A DNA stretch of 62,382 bases from JBDRLU01 sp043812795. Lineage in GTDB: Bacteria > Chloroflexota > Dehalococcoidia > Dehalococcoidales > UBA2162. How positions within the stretch are numbered: position 1 is the stretch's first letter; each line of letters opens with the position of its first letter. The position numbers and the translations under genes are program-made. The notes under the pieces were generated by a model. The model was not told the origin of the DNA, searched no databases, and saw only the letters and a list, made by a program, of their open reading frames with translations. The stretch covers positions 1 through 62,382 of the forward strand of contig JBDRLU010000067.1 of the NCBI GenBank assembly GCA_043812795.1. The letters are read 5' to 3'. Shown in pieces: positions 42,642-51,859 of this stretch.

Positions 42642-44087
42642 TCACCGGAAGAGCCAACAGGCAAATGGATAACCAATAAACGCAAAGAGCAACATTACAG
42701 GAAGGACCATTATTACTCCGTAACGCCCCATAAAACCAACCGGCACCCAACCACTGCCAGTTACGATGGCGGTAGTGGTAGTGGCGGATGGCAAAGCGAA
42801 GGCATAGTTCGATGCTGCACCAATCACCACTCCCAGAGCAACCGGGTTACCTACCTGCCCGGCAATTGCTACCGGCACCATGATGGAATAAACAAGCATC
42901 ATCGAAGCCAAATTAGACATAAAGTTAGTTTGTCCTACCACCCAGATTACGGCAATGAAGACAAAGACCATAGTCGGCACGCTGGCCGCTATCGGCTGGA
43001 AGACATCAGTCAACAATGCCGGTATTCCTGTAGCCGGATCACTGATAGCACCACCGATAACCATTATCGCTACAACAAGGATGACTGAACCCCATTCTAC
43101 ACCATCTGCCATCCATCCATGAAAGGTTACTACTGGCTTACTCTTGACGTGTATCAGGCAGAGGAGGCTAGCGCCGACAAGAGGCGGAATAGTATAGCCC
43201 ATCTTGCCCAGATAACCGGCTAATCCCGGTAAAATGCTATTGGCGGTACCTGGTAAGACCCAGGCCACAATTACAGCCGAAAATACCCCCAGCGCAATTT
43301 TTTCCTCCAATTTCATCGGACCAATCTTATTCGCCATGTCACGAACATTAGCCGCCATTTCCTTAAACCGGCTCATATCCGGACGGACTACGAAGCGAAA
43401 GAGGCCAATAATTAGTAAATAGACAAGCAACCCCATGGGGATACCAAAGGACATCCAGTGGGGAAAATTGATGGTAAGGCCCAAGTCCCGTTGTATCCAG
43501 TCCATTACCAGAATATTGCCGGCATGGGCAATCGGTGTCATCGCCAGGGAAGCCGTGGCGGCCCAGGCTATTCCCATCATAAGCATAGCGGCGAAGGCAT
43601 CACCTTTCTTGAAACCTACCGCTTCCACCATGGGTACACCAATGGCCATGAAGACAATGCAGACCGCCGAGCTTGACATGATAGCCCCCATGAGAGTGCA
43701 GGCAAGCAAGAACATCGAAATCATTCTCCAGGGATGCCCTTCGGTGAAAGGAAGGGTCATGAACCACAGGGCAAAACGCCGGGAAAAACCGGTAACCCTC
43801 AGTGCCTCGCCCATCCCCATGCAACCAATGAGGAACAGAACCAACCAGCTGCCGAAGGAGCGAGCAAAAGCTTCCTCAGGCGTCATCACTCCGGTTAAAG
43901 CAAAAAGAGCGATACAAATGATACTGGGGTAATTCACCCCGACCGTCGCCCACCAGATGATAGTGAAGAAGAAAACACCCAGGGTTTTCATGCCTTGGGA
44001 GGTGAGAGGTTCGAAAGGAGGCACTACCAGAAAAAAGAACAGAATGAGGATGCCGAGTATCGGTCCTATCCATTGTCTTCCTTTCAT
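42642..44087 (-). CDS. SLC13/DASS-family anion transporter
   Basis: The 481-aa membrane protein has about eleven helices and the paired hairpin motifs of the divalent anion:sodium symporter family (MSSSAVCIVF and the SNLASMMLVYSIMVPVAIA region). Members import dicarboxylates, sulfate or sulfonates with Na+. It has a GGGAGA ribosome site and precedes the MFS gene. A small ACTCCCT...AGGGAGT hairpin lies in its upstream region at 44131-44149. Confidence 0.85.
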   Translation of the reverse strand: MKGRQWIGPILGILILFFFLVVPPFEPLTSQGMKTLGVFFFTIIWWATVGVNYPSIICIALFALTGVMTPEEAFARSFGSWLVLFLIGCMGMGEALRVTGFSRRFALWFMTLPFTEGHPWRMISMFLLACTLMGAIMSSSAVCIVFMAIGVPMVEAVGFKKGDAFAAMLMMGIAWAATASLAMTPIAHAGNILVMDWIQRDLGLTINFPHWMSFGIPMGLLVYLLIIGLFRFVVRPDMSRFKEMAANVRDMANKIGPMKLEEKIALGVFSAVIVAWVLPGTANSILPGLAGYLGKMGYTIPPLVGASLLCLIHVKSKPVVTFHGWMADGVEWGSVILVVAIMVIGGAISDPATGIPALLTDVFQPIAASVPTMVFVFIAVIWVVGQTNFMSNLASMMLVYSIMVPVAIAGQVGNPVALGVVIGAASNYAFALPSATTTTAIVTGSGWVPVGFMGRYGVIMVLPVMLLFAFIGYPFACWLFR

Positions 44088-44130
44088 CTCATGTCTCCCT
44101 TCGCTAATTCACCACGGAGGAATACAATTG

Positions 44131-44149
44131 ACTCCCTGAAGAAGGGAGT
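44131..44149. repeat. small hairpin upstream of the SLC13-type gene
   Basis: ACTCCCT and AGGGAGT flank five bases. It lies between rdgB and the transporter gene on the leader side of the latter, so it could be the rdgB transcript end or a leader hairpin. Confidence 0.4.
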
Positions 44150-44242
44150 AGAACCTCAACCACCCAGCACCCACACACTATTCCGTGCGTTCTCTTGATA
44201 TGGTGCCAGTTCATTATTCGAATGCTTGTCTTTAAGAAAACG

Positions 44243-44839
44243 TTAAAAAGGGCTGCTTTTCAGTAGCTGGCAGACTTTTCTGGCCGCCTGGCCGCGATGG
44301 CTGACCTGATTTTTTATAGCAAAGGACAACTCGGCCATTGTTTTACCTAACTCAGGCAGATAAAACAATGGGTCGTAACCGAAGCCATACTCGCCTCTCG
44401 GTTTGAAAGTAATAAAACCATGGCATTCCCCGATGCACAGTTTGGCCTGTCCTTCCGGGGTAGCGATAGCGATGACACAGCAAAAACGGGCCGTCCGCTT
44501 CGCCCAGGGCACACCCTCCAGGCGCGAAAGTAAATAGCCGACCCGTTGTTTATCAGAAGCACCTTTGCCGGCATAACGTGCTGACCGCGGGCCAGGTTCA
44601 CCACCCAGCGCATCGACTTCCAGCCCGGAATCGTCAGCGAGGGCCAGCAATTGACTCGCCGCAGCATACGCCACCGCCTTAAGACCAGCGTTCTCCTCCA
44701 GGCTGCTCCCTACTTCGTCAACCTCAGCCGTAATGCCAGCTTCAGCGAGAGTAACCAGCTCAAAAGGGATGGCTTTCAGCAAGCTCCGATATTCAGATAC
44801 CTTACCTTTGTTACCGGTCCCCAAGAGAAGCTTACGCAA
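44243..44839 (-). CDS. rdgB: XTP/dITP diphosphatase (RdgB/HAM1)
   Basis: The 198-aa house-cleaning pyrophosphatase hydrolyses non-canonical purine triphosphates. It has the N-terminal TGNKGKVSEY, ADDSGLEVDALGG near residue 66 and FGYDPLF near 150, all typical. The start is a TTG with GGAG five bases ahead. It follows the GYD-protein gene by 26 bases. Confidence 0.93.
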   Translation of the reverse strand: MRKLLLGTGNKGKVSEYRSLLKAIPFELVTLAEAGITAEVDEVGSSLEENAGLKAVAYAAASQLLALADDSGLEVDALGGEPGPRSARYAGKGASDKQRVGYLLSRLEGVPWAKRTARFCCVIAIATPEGQAKLCIGECHGFITFKPRGEYGFGYDPLFYLPELGKTMAELSFAIKNQVSHRGQAARKVCQLLKSSPF

Positions 44840-44865
44840 TACAACTCCAGTTTAGTACCCTGAGG

Positions 44866-45141
44866 CTACTTCACGAATTCATCAACGGCCATGGCCGCCA
44901 GAGTCATGGTCTGCAGGGTACCCCTTGAACCGAGTTCGACCGCAACTTTCGCCACCATCTTGTTATCAGCGGCTTCCAGGATATTGACAAAGTCATAAGG
45001 GCCAAGAACGGCGTATTGGGCGAGAATCTTGACTCCCATCGCCTCCACTTCTTTATTAACTTCTTTAATTCGCTGTGGGTTGGCTTTCAGTGTCTTTCGC
45101 CCCTCATCCGTCAGTGTCGTCAACATAACATAAATTGCCAT
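44866..45141 (-). CDS. GYD domain protein
   Basis: The 91-aa ferredoxin-like-fold protein shows the GYD-family pattern (YVMLTTLTDEGRKTLK and GPYDFVNILEA, where GPYD replaces GxYD). No function is established for the family. The ATG with GGAGG six bases ahead was chosen over an adjacent GTG. Confidence 0.85.
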   Translation of the reverse strand: MAIYVMLTTLTDEGRKTLKANPQRIKEVNKEVEAMGVKILAQYAVLGPYDFVNILEAADNKMVAKVAVELGSRGTLQTMTLAAMAVDEFVK

Positions 45142-45210
45142 CACACACCTCCACCCAAAATATTGGCAGTGCCATGGTAGCTTAACATCACATTAGATGT
45201 CAAGGATAAA

Positions 45211-45242
45211 AAATGCCCTTCCCGGAACCGGGAAGGGCATTT
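45211..45242 (-). terminator. terminator after FBPase
   Basis: Fifteen perfect pairs (AAATGCCCTTCCCGG and complement) with a two-base loop run into a T-rich tail on the minus strand, just after the FBP aldolase/phosphatase stop codon. Confidence 0.8.
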
Positions 45243-45274
45243 AACACCTACTTTAACAAGCCACGGCGGTCGGG

Positions 45275-46372
45275 TTATTCGAGAGGTTCGAATCTCTTGG
45301 CCAGTTTTTTCATGACCTGGGGCATGGTGGTATATTCCATTTCCTCCAGGGGTAGGCGATGCGGCTCAAAGGGGCCGTGGCGCCTCATCATATCAGCCAT
45401 CTCGTTGGCCTGTTTGCGAGCAAGGTCAAAGGATATGTCAGCAAACATATCCCGCGGCCCCACCAAGTGACCGTCAGCTAATTGGAAACCAAGTGCTGTC
45501 ACCCGCGGTGGTCCGTCAAAACGGGTCGGCGTACTGTCACACACAGCGACCGGCATAAGCGGCCCCATATGGGAGCCACGCATCCACCCCTCGACAAGGA
45601 TGGGAGCGGCGAATGGTTCGACCACTTCGCCTACTGCCGGGAATTCGCCCTGAGAGCGGACAACACAAACCGGGTCATCTTTGCCCACATACCGTCCGGC
45701 AATAAAAGCCAGCTTCTGGGTAGAAGATACCGCGGCTATTTCACCGGAGCCCCGATGGTAAACCGCCTTTACCATGAAGTGCGACGGTGCCCCGATAAGA
45801 ACCAACATATCATAGATTTCATCGGGAGCGTTAAAAGTTATTTTCTTATTGCCTTTGACATCATGCACTTCGAAAACAAAGCCCTGGTGCATATTTTCGG
45901 CAATAACCAGCCCGATGGTGTTAAAGGGGTCGGCAAACATCTTATATAAAGGCATATTCCAGGCGCCTGAGGAGGTCTTGTCCGCCATGAAAATAATGAC
46001 TGTCTCAGCAATCCGTTCCGTAAATGCCATTTCCGCCACTCCCGGCCCCATCCCCCGAACATTACCCGAGAAAGCATCCGAGAGCAGGTCTTGCCCGGCG
46101 CCATGTAACTTTAGCTGCTTGGCCACCTTGGTGCAGTTCACAAAGGTATCCCAGGCCAGCTTATGTATTTTCCTATTGTCCACACCCTGCTTATGGGTCA
46201 TCACCAATTCGAGGTCGTCGCCACACTTGGTGACGTGGTAGTCAATAAGCAAGCCCGACTTTTTGGCCTTGCCCACGCATTCTTCGGCTTTGGCCAGAAT
46301 ATCGGGATGAGATTCAGAATGCCCGACGTAACCGCCAATATCAGCCTTAATTACGCTCAGTGTGATTTTCAT
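45275..46372 (-). CDS. bifunctional fructose-1,6-bisphosphate aldolase/phosphatase (class V FBPase)
   Basis: The 365-aa enzyme matches the archaeal/deep-branching bacterial FBP aldolase-phosphatase, which converts triose phosphates directly to fructose 6-phosphate in gluconeogenesis. It starts with KADIGGYVGHSESHP, which contributes metal ligands, and contains GVDNRKIHKLAWDTF and MRGSHMGPLMPV. This agrees with an autotrophic or acetyl-CoA-based carbon metabolism. It is 15 bases downstream of cobO. Confidence 0.94.
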   Translation of the reverse strand: MKITLSVIKADIGGYVGHSESHPDILAKAEECVGKAKKSGLLIDYHVTKCGDDLELVMTHKQGVDNRKIHKLAWDTFVNCTKVAKQLKLHGAGQDLLSDAFSGNVRGMGPGVAEMAFTERIAETVIIFMADKTSSGAWNMPLYKMFADPFNTIGLVIAENMHQGFVFEVHDVKGNKKITFNAPDEIYDMLVLIGAPSHFMVKAVYHRGSGEIAAVSSTQKLAFIAGRYVGKDDPVCVVRSQGEFPAVGEVVEPFAAPILVEGWMRGSHMGPLMPVAVCDSTPTRFDGPPRVTALGFQLADGHLVGPRDMFADISFDLARKQANEMADMMRRHGPFEPHRLPLEEMEYTTMPQVMKKLAKRFEPLE

Positions 46373-46387
46373 GTCGCCTCCTTTTAC

Positions 46388-46951
46388 TTAATATTCGAAG
46401 CCGCGGCGTGCCATCATGCCGCTATCATAGGGATGTTTAATCTTCAAACACTCGGTCACCAGGTCAGCCAGCTTTATTAGCTTAGGGTCGGCATAGCGAC
46501 CGGTCAGAATAACCTCTACCTTCTCCGGCTTATCTTCAATTAGTTTAACCACCTCATCCAGTTCGAGCAACTTCCAGGCTGCCGCCACGTTCACTTCATC
46601 CAGCACCACCAGGTCATAGTCACCGCTGAGTATCGCCTCACGGGCAAAAGCTAAAGCCTGCCTGGCCTGCTCGATTTCCTCGGGCTTTATTTTCGTCGGG
46701 TCGGTGAAGGTCTTGAAGCCAAAGCGGACCACCTTAACATTAGCTAATTGTGCCAGAGTCTTCCACTCACCGTAAGGGTAATCCCCCTTCATAAAGACCA
46801 CAACACATGCCTGAAGTCCCTGGCCGACGGCCCGCACCACGGCCCCCAGCCCGGCTGAAGTCTTACCCTTACCCTCACCGGTGAAGACCTGGACAAGCCC
46901 TCGCTGGCAAACCGCCGCCTCTGAACCGCTATTTGCTGATTGTTCTGCCAC
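46388..46951 (-). CDS. cobO: corrinoid adenosyltransferase CobO/BtuR
   Basis: The 187-aa P-loop enzyme adenosylates cob(I)alamin or its precursor. GEGKGKTSAGLGA near residue 26 and the VVLDEVNVA segment near 116 are diagnostic. The start is a GTG with AAGG four bases ahead. Its neighbour is the unrelated PduO-type adenosyltransferase, so the locus carries two non-homologous enzymes for the same reaction. Confidence 0.95.
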   Translation of the reverse strand: MAEQSANSGSEAAVCQRGLVQVFTGEGKGKTSAGLGAVVRAVGQGLQACVVVFMKGDYPYGEWKTLAQLANVKVVRFGFKTFTDPTKIKPEEIEQARQALAFAREAILSGDYDLVVLDEVNVAAAWKLLELDEVVKLIEDKPEKVEVILTGRYADPKLIKLADLVTECLKIKHPYDSGMMARRGFEY

Positions 46952-47002
46952 TCAACCTTACCCTCACTGTGCTTTTAGCTTTAATTTCTTCTCTCCGCTC
47001 AG

Positions 47003-47533
47003 TCAGGGAAGCGGAGCTTCTTCATACCGGGCGAGGGTAAAGAGAAGGTCAGCGAGACGGTTAAGATACTTCAGTATCAACTCATTCTTTATTTCATTAG
47101 CCTCTTTAAGCTGGACCGCGTTTCTTTCCGCTGTTCGCGTCATAGCCCGGGCCAGGTCCAGAAAGGCGGAGCCGGCATTTCCGCCCGGAATAATGAAAAC
47201 TTTTGGCATCTCTATTTCAGCTTCCAGGTCGGTGATAGTGGCTTCAAGCCAATCGACCATCTCAGTGGTAACCGGCGTAAAGTTGGACGTAAGCTTGTCG
47301 TACTCCTCGGGCCGCGTAGCTATTTCGGCACAGACAATAAAGAGCTCCTTCTGAACCTTAAGTATCACGCCCTTCGTTTTAGCTTTAGTCACGAAGTTGC
47401 GGGCAACACCCAGGGCTGATACGGCCTCATCGATAGTTCCATAGGCTTCGCAACGCAAATCGGACTTGGAAACCCGGCCGCCATAAAGGAGACTGGTCTG
47501 CCCCGCATCTCCTCTTTTGTTAAATGTTTTCAC
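47003..47533 (-). CDS. pduO: PduO-type ATP:cob(I)alamin adenosyltransferase
   Basis: The 176-aa helical enzyme has the N-terminal RGDAGQTSLL ATP-binding motif, YGTIDEAVSALG near residue 32 and the RAMTRTAER motif near 130. It forms adenosylcobalamin from cob(I)alamin. A GTG start with GGAGGAGCC ahead is clear. It precedes cobO and the FBPase gene in one minus-strand operon. Confidence 0.94.
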   Translation of the reverse strand: MKTFNKRGDAGQTSLLYGGRVSKSDLRCEAYGTIDEAVSALGVARNFVTKAKTKGVILKVQKELFIVCAEIATRPEEYDKLTSNFTPVTTEMVDWLEATITDLEAEIEMPKVFIIPGGNAGSAFLDLARAMTRTAERNAVQLKEANEIKNELILKYLNRLADLLFTLARYEEAPLP

Positions 47534-47772
47534 GGCTCCTCCCGACTTCTAGAATCTATTTGGACACCGGCCAGTCCAGAAGGCTTAAATGGACAACAAC
47601 AGTTTAACAATCCACTCTCATATCTGTCAAGGCAAAATGCGCGAAGGACCTTCGAAAGGGAAAAGGCAGGGAATAGGTTCACCAGGGATAATGGAGAGAT
47701 AGATGGTGAATCCGCTCCGGGACATAAAGACCCATTTAGAGCTGGGTTGGAACTGTCTCAAGGCCGTCTATC

Positions 47773-47868
47773 TTATGACAACTGCACAAGGAGGAGAATC
47801 AGACTGACGACGACCATGAATATACCTACACCTAACAAAGCGTAAAGCAGGCGAAGCCGTTTGGACAT
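47773..47868 (-). CDS. 31-aa single-pass membrane peptide
   Basis: A tiny ORF encodes MSKRLRLLYALLG followed by a hydrophobic helix. AAGGAG lies eight bases before the ATG. The basic N-terminus then helix layout resembles small membrane proteins; no family was recognised. The flanking 47534-47772 stretch holds nothing else I can identify. Confidence 0.5.
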   Translation of the reverse strand: MSKRLRLLYALLGVGIFMVVVSLILLLVQLS

Positions 47869-47957
47869 AATACCACTCCTTCAAGCTCGGACGGCTTATT
47901 CGCTGATTGTCGGGTTACTACCATGATAGAACATCATCGGCACTTGTTACAACATAC

Positions 47958-48000
47958 TATATCAGAGAGAGAAATGTGAACGATTCCTCTCTCTGATATA
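47958..48000 (-). terminator. hairpin terminator of the secreted-protein gene
   Basis: Fourteen-base perfect arms (TATATCAGAGAGAG and complement) flank a 15-base loop, 27 bases after the stop codon of the 147-aa gene. Confidence 0.65.
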
Positions 48001-48026
48001 TGTTAAGAAGGTACCCTGGATTCACG

Positions 48027-48470
48027 TTAAGTGCCGCTCGGTGTCGTGCTGGGTGCAGTAGTCGGCGGGACTCCAAATTGTCCGCGCCATTTATGGAAAC
48101 CCCTCGGGCCAGAGAACCCGCGCGTGACTCCCATACGACCTGTTGCGTCAAGTCCGGGCACGTCAGGCTTGGCCTGCCACCACTGTTTATACTGGTCGGC
48201 CTGCTCCTGGGTTATCGTGCCGTTCTCTACCATGCTCTTAAGCCGGTTATCCAGAGCTTCGGCACGCATATCCTTTTGGGCCTGAGCAAAGGCATCCTCT
48301 AGCTGTTGCTGGTCGATACCCAGTATCGTGGCAACCCTGACCAGTAAGGTGTTGCTCGAATTGTCACTTGTACTTTCAGTCTGGGCGAAGACCGCGCTAC
48401 CGATGCCGCCGGCCAGCATTACTACGACCGCCAGCACAATGGCGATAATCCATTTCTTTTTCCGCCACAT
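48027..48470 (-). CDS. secreted DUF2680-like small protein
   Basis: The 147-aa protein has a basic N-terminus and signal helix (residues 1-30, VFAQ cleavage region). A helical domain then carries LGIDQQQLEDAFAQAQ, GTITQEQADQYKQWW and a KPD segment, a pattern common in small exported proteins of anaerobic bacteria. The Pro/Thr/Gly-rich tail is disordered. Function is unknown. It is divergent from the big cytochrome gene. Confidence 0.8.
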   Translation of the reverse strand: MWRKKKWIIAIVLAVVVMLAGGIGSAVFAQTESTSDNSSNTLLVRVATILGIDQQQLEDAFAQAQKDMRAEALDNRLKSMVENGTITQEQADQYKQWWQAKPDVPGLDATGRMGVTRGFSGPRGFHKWRGQFGVPPTTAPSTTPSGT

Positions 48471-48817
48471 TTCTATTTCACCCCCTTTCTTTTAGTCTCA
48501 GGATAAACGTCTCTACCCTTCTCATGTCTGATTTCATTCGTACACGATTTCAGCATAGCATTATCAGATGAACTGGAGATTAACGACACGTGAATAAACA
48601 GAAACATTTATCCTTCCCGGAATAGAAAATGCTGGAGATAGAAAAGCTGGTAGTATTCTTTGTCATATCATTAAACCTTCTAGTCTAGGTGTCTCACATG
48701 CGAGCGGGGTTCTGCCATAAAAATGGGGCAAATTTCTTAACATAAACAGGTACTTTTTGCTGTTACAAAACTCCCCCTGAAATCGTTTGAAAGTCAACAG
48801 TTTATCGGGAGTAGCTA
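48471..48817. other. intergenic region between divergent genes
   Basis: This 347-base gap separates the secreted small protein (minus) from the multihaem cytochrome (plus). A GGGAG ribosome site precedes the cytochrome ATG at 48818. No convincing promoter, repeat or RNA was recognised in the rest. Confidence 0.5.
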
Positions 48818-51727
48818 ATGCCGGTTTTACCAGACTGTATTAACAGGTTTTGTTCTAATTGTGGCTATTTCTTAAACCGTGCCGGAAACGGCCTGAGGCG
48901 GTTATTACTTTACCTTAGATATCGTAAAAAGCTGGTGGCTCTTGCCATTGGCTTTGCCGGGCTGGCCGGTGTCGTCCCTATCATGGCCCTCGGCGGCCAC
49001 CAGTTAGTCGAAGCCGTCGATTCGGCGGCTTTCTGTACGGAGACCTGCCACACCGTCCATTACGCCGAGGCGGTCACCTATAAGGAGTCCCCGCATAAAG
49101 AAGTAGCCTGCGCTCAGTGTCACGTCGGTACCGGGCCGGAAAACCTGGTCCGCTCGAAAATCCGGGGCCTGAGCGATATCGTCCCGGCTATTACCGGTAA
49201 CTACGAAAAGCCCATCCCCACGCCGCTGCAAGACCGCCGCCCATCGAGCGAGACCTGCGAGAAATGCCACTCCTCGGACATGTTTTTCGGCGATATGCCG
49301 CTTATCAAGACCACCTACGCCACGGATACCGCCAATACCAAAAGTACCCATACCCTGGTCCTCAAAGTTGACGGCGGCAAGCAAGAGGTGGCCACCGGCA
49401 TTCACTGGCACAGTACCGCCAAAGTCTGGTACCTGCCTCTGGACGACAAGCAGCAAAAGATAGGCTGGGTGGCCACGGAAAACGCCTCCGGCGGTATTAC
49501 CGAATACATCAACCCCAACCTGATTGACCAGATTACTCCCGAGCTGATTCAGCAGAAAAAGCAGCTCATGGACTGCGTCGATTGCCATAACCGAGCCACT
49601 CACCTCTTCCGCTCCCCCGATGAGCTGATTGACGCCGCTCTGTCTGACGGCAGTATTGATATCACCCTTCCTTCGATTAAACAGCAGGCAATAGAGGCGC
49701 TCGTGCCGCAAAATGATAGCCTGAAGCAGGCTGACGCCAAAATCGACCAGATTAAGGACTTTTACGAGACGGCTTATCCCCAGATTGTCGCAGAGAAAGC
49801 GGACTCCACCGATAGCACCCTTGCCAAGTTGAAGGAAATCGCCACCCTCACCACCTTTGCCGATGGTCTGGACTGGAACACTTATCCCACAAATTCGGCC
49901 CACAACAAGCCAAGTGATAATATGACGGTGGATTTCAATGCCATCTCGCTCGACGGCGAGTCGCCCGGCTGTTTCCGCTGTCACGGGACTATGGTTGAAG
50001 TAGCTAACCCAGTCGGGGCCAGTCTTGCCGAAGTCCTCAACGGCCTCAGCCTCACTCAGGCCCGCCAGCAGATGGTGACGACCACCATTGATTTTAATAA
50101 GACGGGCACTAAAACAGGTGTGCTTAACGCCGACTGCAACGCATGCCATCACACCCTTGACGAACCGTTCGCCTCACCGCTGGCTCCGGCCACACCGCAC
50201 CCGATTGACGGACTGGATGACTGCCTGGTCTGTCATAGTCCCACCGCCACTCAGCCGTTCAAGATAACTCATCCGTGGAGCACTAACGAAGCCTGTAGTA
50301 GCTGTCATCAATCGGCACCCAAACTCAAGACTCTCCCTTCGAGCATTCCACCCGCCGATGCTAAACCGATACCGCATCCGACCAATAAACTCGAGAACTG
50401 TCTTTCCTGCCATGGCCCCTCAGGTACGAAACCGTTTACCCAGGACCATCCCTGGAGCACCAATGATACGTGTGCGACCTGCCATAATTCATCACCGAAG
50501 CCTGCGTCTATCCCATCATCGGCCATTACTCCGGCTATGGAAATCAACCATGCTACTACCGGGCTCAGCAGTTGCTCCGCATGCCACAACAATTTGGGTC
50601 TGGCCCCATTCCCGGCCGACCATACCGGACGCCCGGATAGTCTTTGCACCATCTGTCATCAACCGGGGCCGGTAAGCGCTCAATCCGAGCCGTCGCTGCC
50701 ACAGGCAACGGCGATATCACACTCGATTTCCGGACTGGGTAACTGTATTTCCTGTCACAATGAGACCGGTCCCGGCCCATTTCCTCCCGACCATGCCGGA
50801 CGGCCGAATAGTTTTTGTACTATCTGCCACCAGGCGTCACCCGCAAGCTTGCCACCCACACTCCCGTTGTCACCTCCACCGGGAACAACATCTCCGCCTG
50901 CTGATGTGGCGGCCTTATATACGACCTACTGTGCGGCCTGTCACGGCGCTAATTTACAGGGCGGGTCCGGCCCGGCACTGACGACAACAGCACTGAGCGG
51001 TCGCACGCTGACCCGGGTGACCAATGACATCGCCAACGGCGTCGGCAGTATGCCCGGTTATTCCTCCAGCCTGAATTCGGCCCAGATTTCCGCCCTCGCC
51101 GCTTATTTGAAGGGCACGACGATAACAGTGCCATCGGCACCGACCGGTCTCAGCGCCACGGCTATCAGCGCCACCCAGGTCAACCTGACCTGGACGGACA
51201 ATGCCAACAATGAGAGCGGCTTCCTTATCCAGCGGGCCACTGATAACACTTTCTCCACGAACCTGGTTACACTAACCGTCGGCGCTAATATCCGGAGTTA
51301 TAATGACACCTCGGTTATTGCGGGTACTACTTATTACTTCCGTGTCTTCGCCACCGGCTCGGCGGGTAATTCGGCAGCCTCCAATATAGCTTCCGTGACT
51401 ACCCCTGCGGCCGCACTGGCCCCGTTAATAGCGCACACAACCAGCGGCTATACTGACTGTCTCGCTTGCCATGCGGCAACGTCATTCCGGCCGCTCCCGA
51501 GTAGCCATGCCGGCCGCACCAATAGCACGTGCACAACTTGCCATCAGGCATCCGGCAGTACCGCCGCGCCAATGTTGACAGTGGGAGCACCTAGACTAGG
51601 TCACAACCTTGACTCGCAGCGCCAGAACTGCCTTTCCTGCCATGACCGGGGCCGTACCAGACCTTTCCCGAGTGACCATACCGGCCGGACCAATATCACC
51701 TGCCTGGTCTGCCATCGGACCCGCTAA
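48818..51727 (+). CDS. large multihaem cytochrome c, NapC/NrfH-type anchor, 19 haem motifs and fibronectin III domain
   Basis: The 969-aa protein has a cytoplasmic Cys-bearing N-terminus (CINRFCSNCG), one membrane helix (about 40-62) and then a NapC/NrfH-like section whose first motif is CTETCH (CX3CH). Eighteen CxxCH motifs follow. From about residue 460 the protein is built of repeated two-haem units (CxxCH, then PF...DH-x-W/GR, then a second CxxCH). A monohaem cytochrome c domain (CAACHGANLQGG near 700) and a fibronectin III domain (about 770-860) interrupt the row before two final units. It would carry electrons from the membrane quinone pool outward. It is a single gene with no reductase partner visible. 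Confidence 0.9.
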   Translation: MPVLPDCINRFCSNCGYFLNRAGNGLRRLLLYLRYRKKLVALAIGFAGLAGVVPIMALGGHQLVEAVDSAAFCTETCHTVHYAEAVTYKESPHKEVACAQCHVGTGPENLVRSKIRGLSDIVPAITGNYEKPIPTPLQDRRPSSETCEKCHSSDMFFGDMPLIKTTYATDTANTKSTHTLVLKVDGGKQEVATGIHWHSTAKVWYLPLDDKQQKIGWVATENASGGITEYINPNLIDQITPELIQQKKQLMDCVDCHNRATHLFRSPDELIDAALSDGSIDITLPSIKQQAIEALVPQNDSLKQADAKIDQIKDFYETAYPQIVAEKADSTDSTLAKLKEIATLTTFADGLDWNTYPTNSAHNKPSDNMTVDFNAISLDGESPGCFRCHGTMVEVANPVGASLAEVLNGLSLTQARQQMVTTTIDFNKTGTKTGVLNADCNACHHTLDEPFASPLAPATPHPIDGLDDCLVCHSPTATQPFKITHPWSTNEACSSCHQSAPKLKTLPSSIPPADAKPIPHPTNKLENCLSCHGPSGTKPFTQDHPWSTNDTCATCHNSSPKPASIPSSAITPAMEINHATTGLSSCSACHNNLGLAPFPADHTGRPDSLCTICHQPGPVSAQSEPSLPQATAISHSISGLGNCISCHNETGPGPFPPDHAGRPNSFCTICHQASPASLPPTLPLSPPPGTTSPPADVAALYTTYCAACHGANLQGGSGPALTTTALSGRTLTRVTNDIANGVGSMPGYSSSLNSAQISALAAYLKGTTITVPSAPTGLSATAISATQVNLTWTDNANNESGFLIQRATDNTFSTNLVTLTVGANIRSYNDTSVIAGTTYYFRVFATGSAGNSAASNIASVTTPAAALAPLIAHTTSGYTDCLACHAATSFRPLPSSHAGRTNSTCTTCHQASGSTAAPMLTVGAPRLGHNLDSQRQNCLSCHDRGRTRPFPSDHTGRTNITCLVCHRTR

Positions 51728-51859
51728 GTCCGGGGATATCGAAGGCTATCTAGCACAACGGCCGACAGGGCGAGGCAAGCACACCCAAAGCCTGAAACGG
51801 ATAGAGGGTGACTACTCTGCCCGCTGGATAACTAGAATGCCGATGGGGACGCGATACTT

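Noticed and set aside
46952..47002. Cobalamin riboswitch near the adenosyltransferase genes
   Set aside because: No B12-box-like sequence or room for the structure was seen upstream of pduO, cobO or between them.
49004..50152. 382-aa minus-strand ORF opposite the cytochrome
   Set aside because: It is antisense to a clear multihaem cytochrome; its length comes from the biased codon use of that gene.
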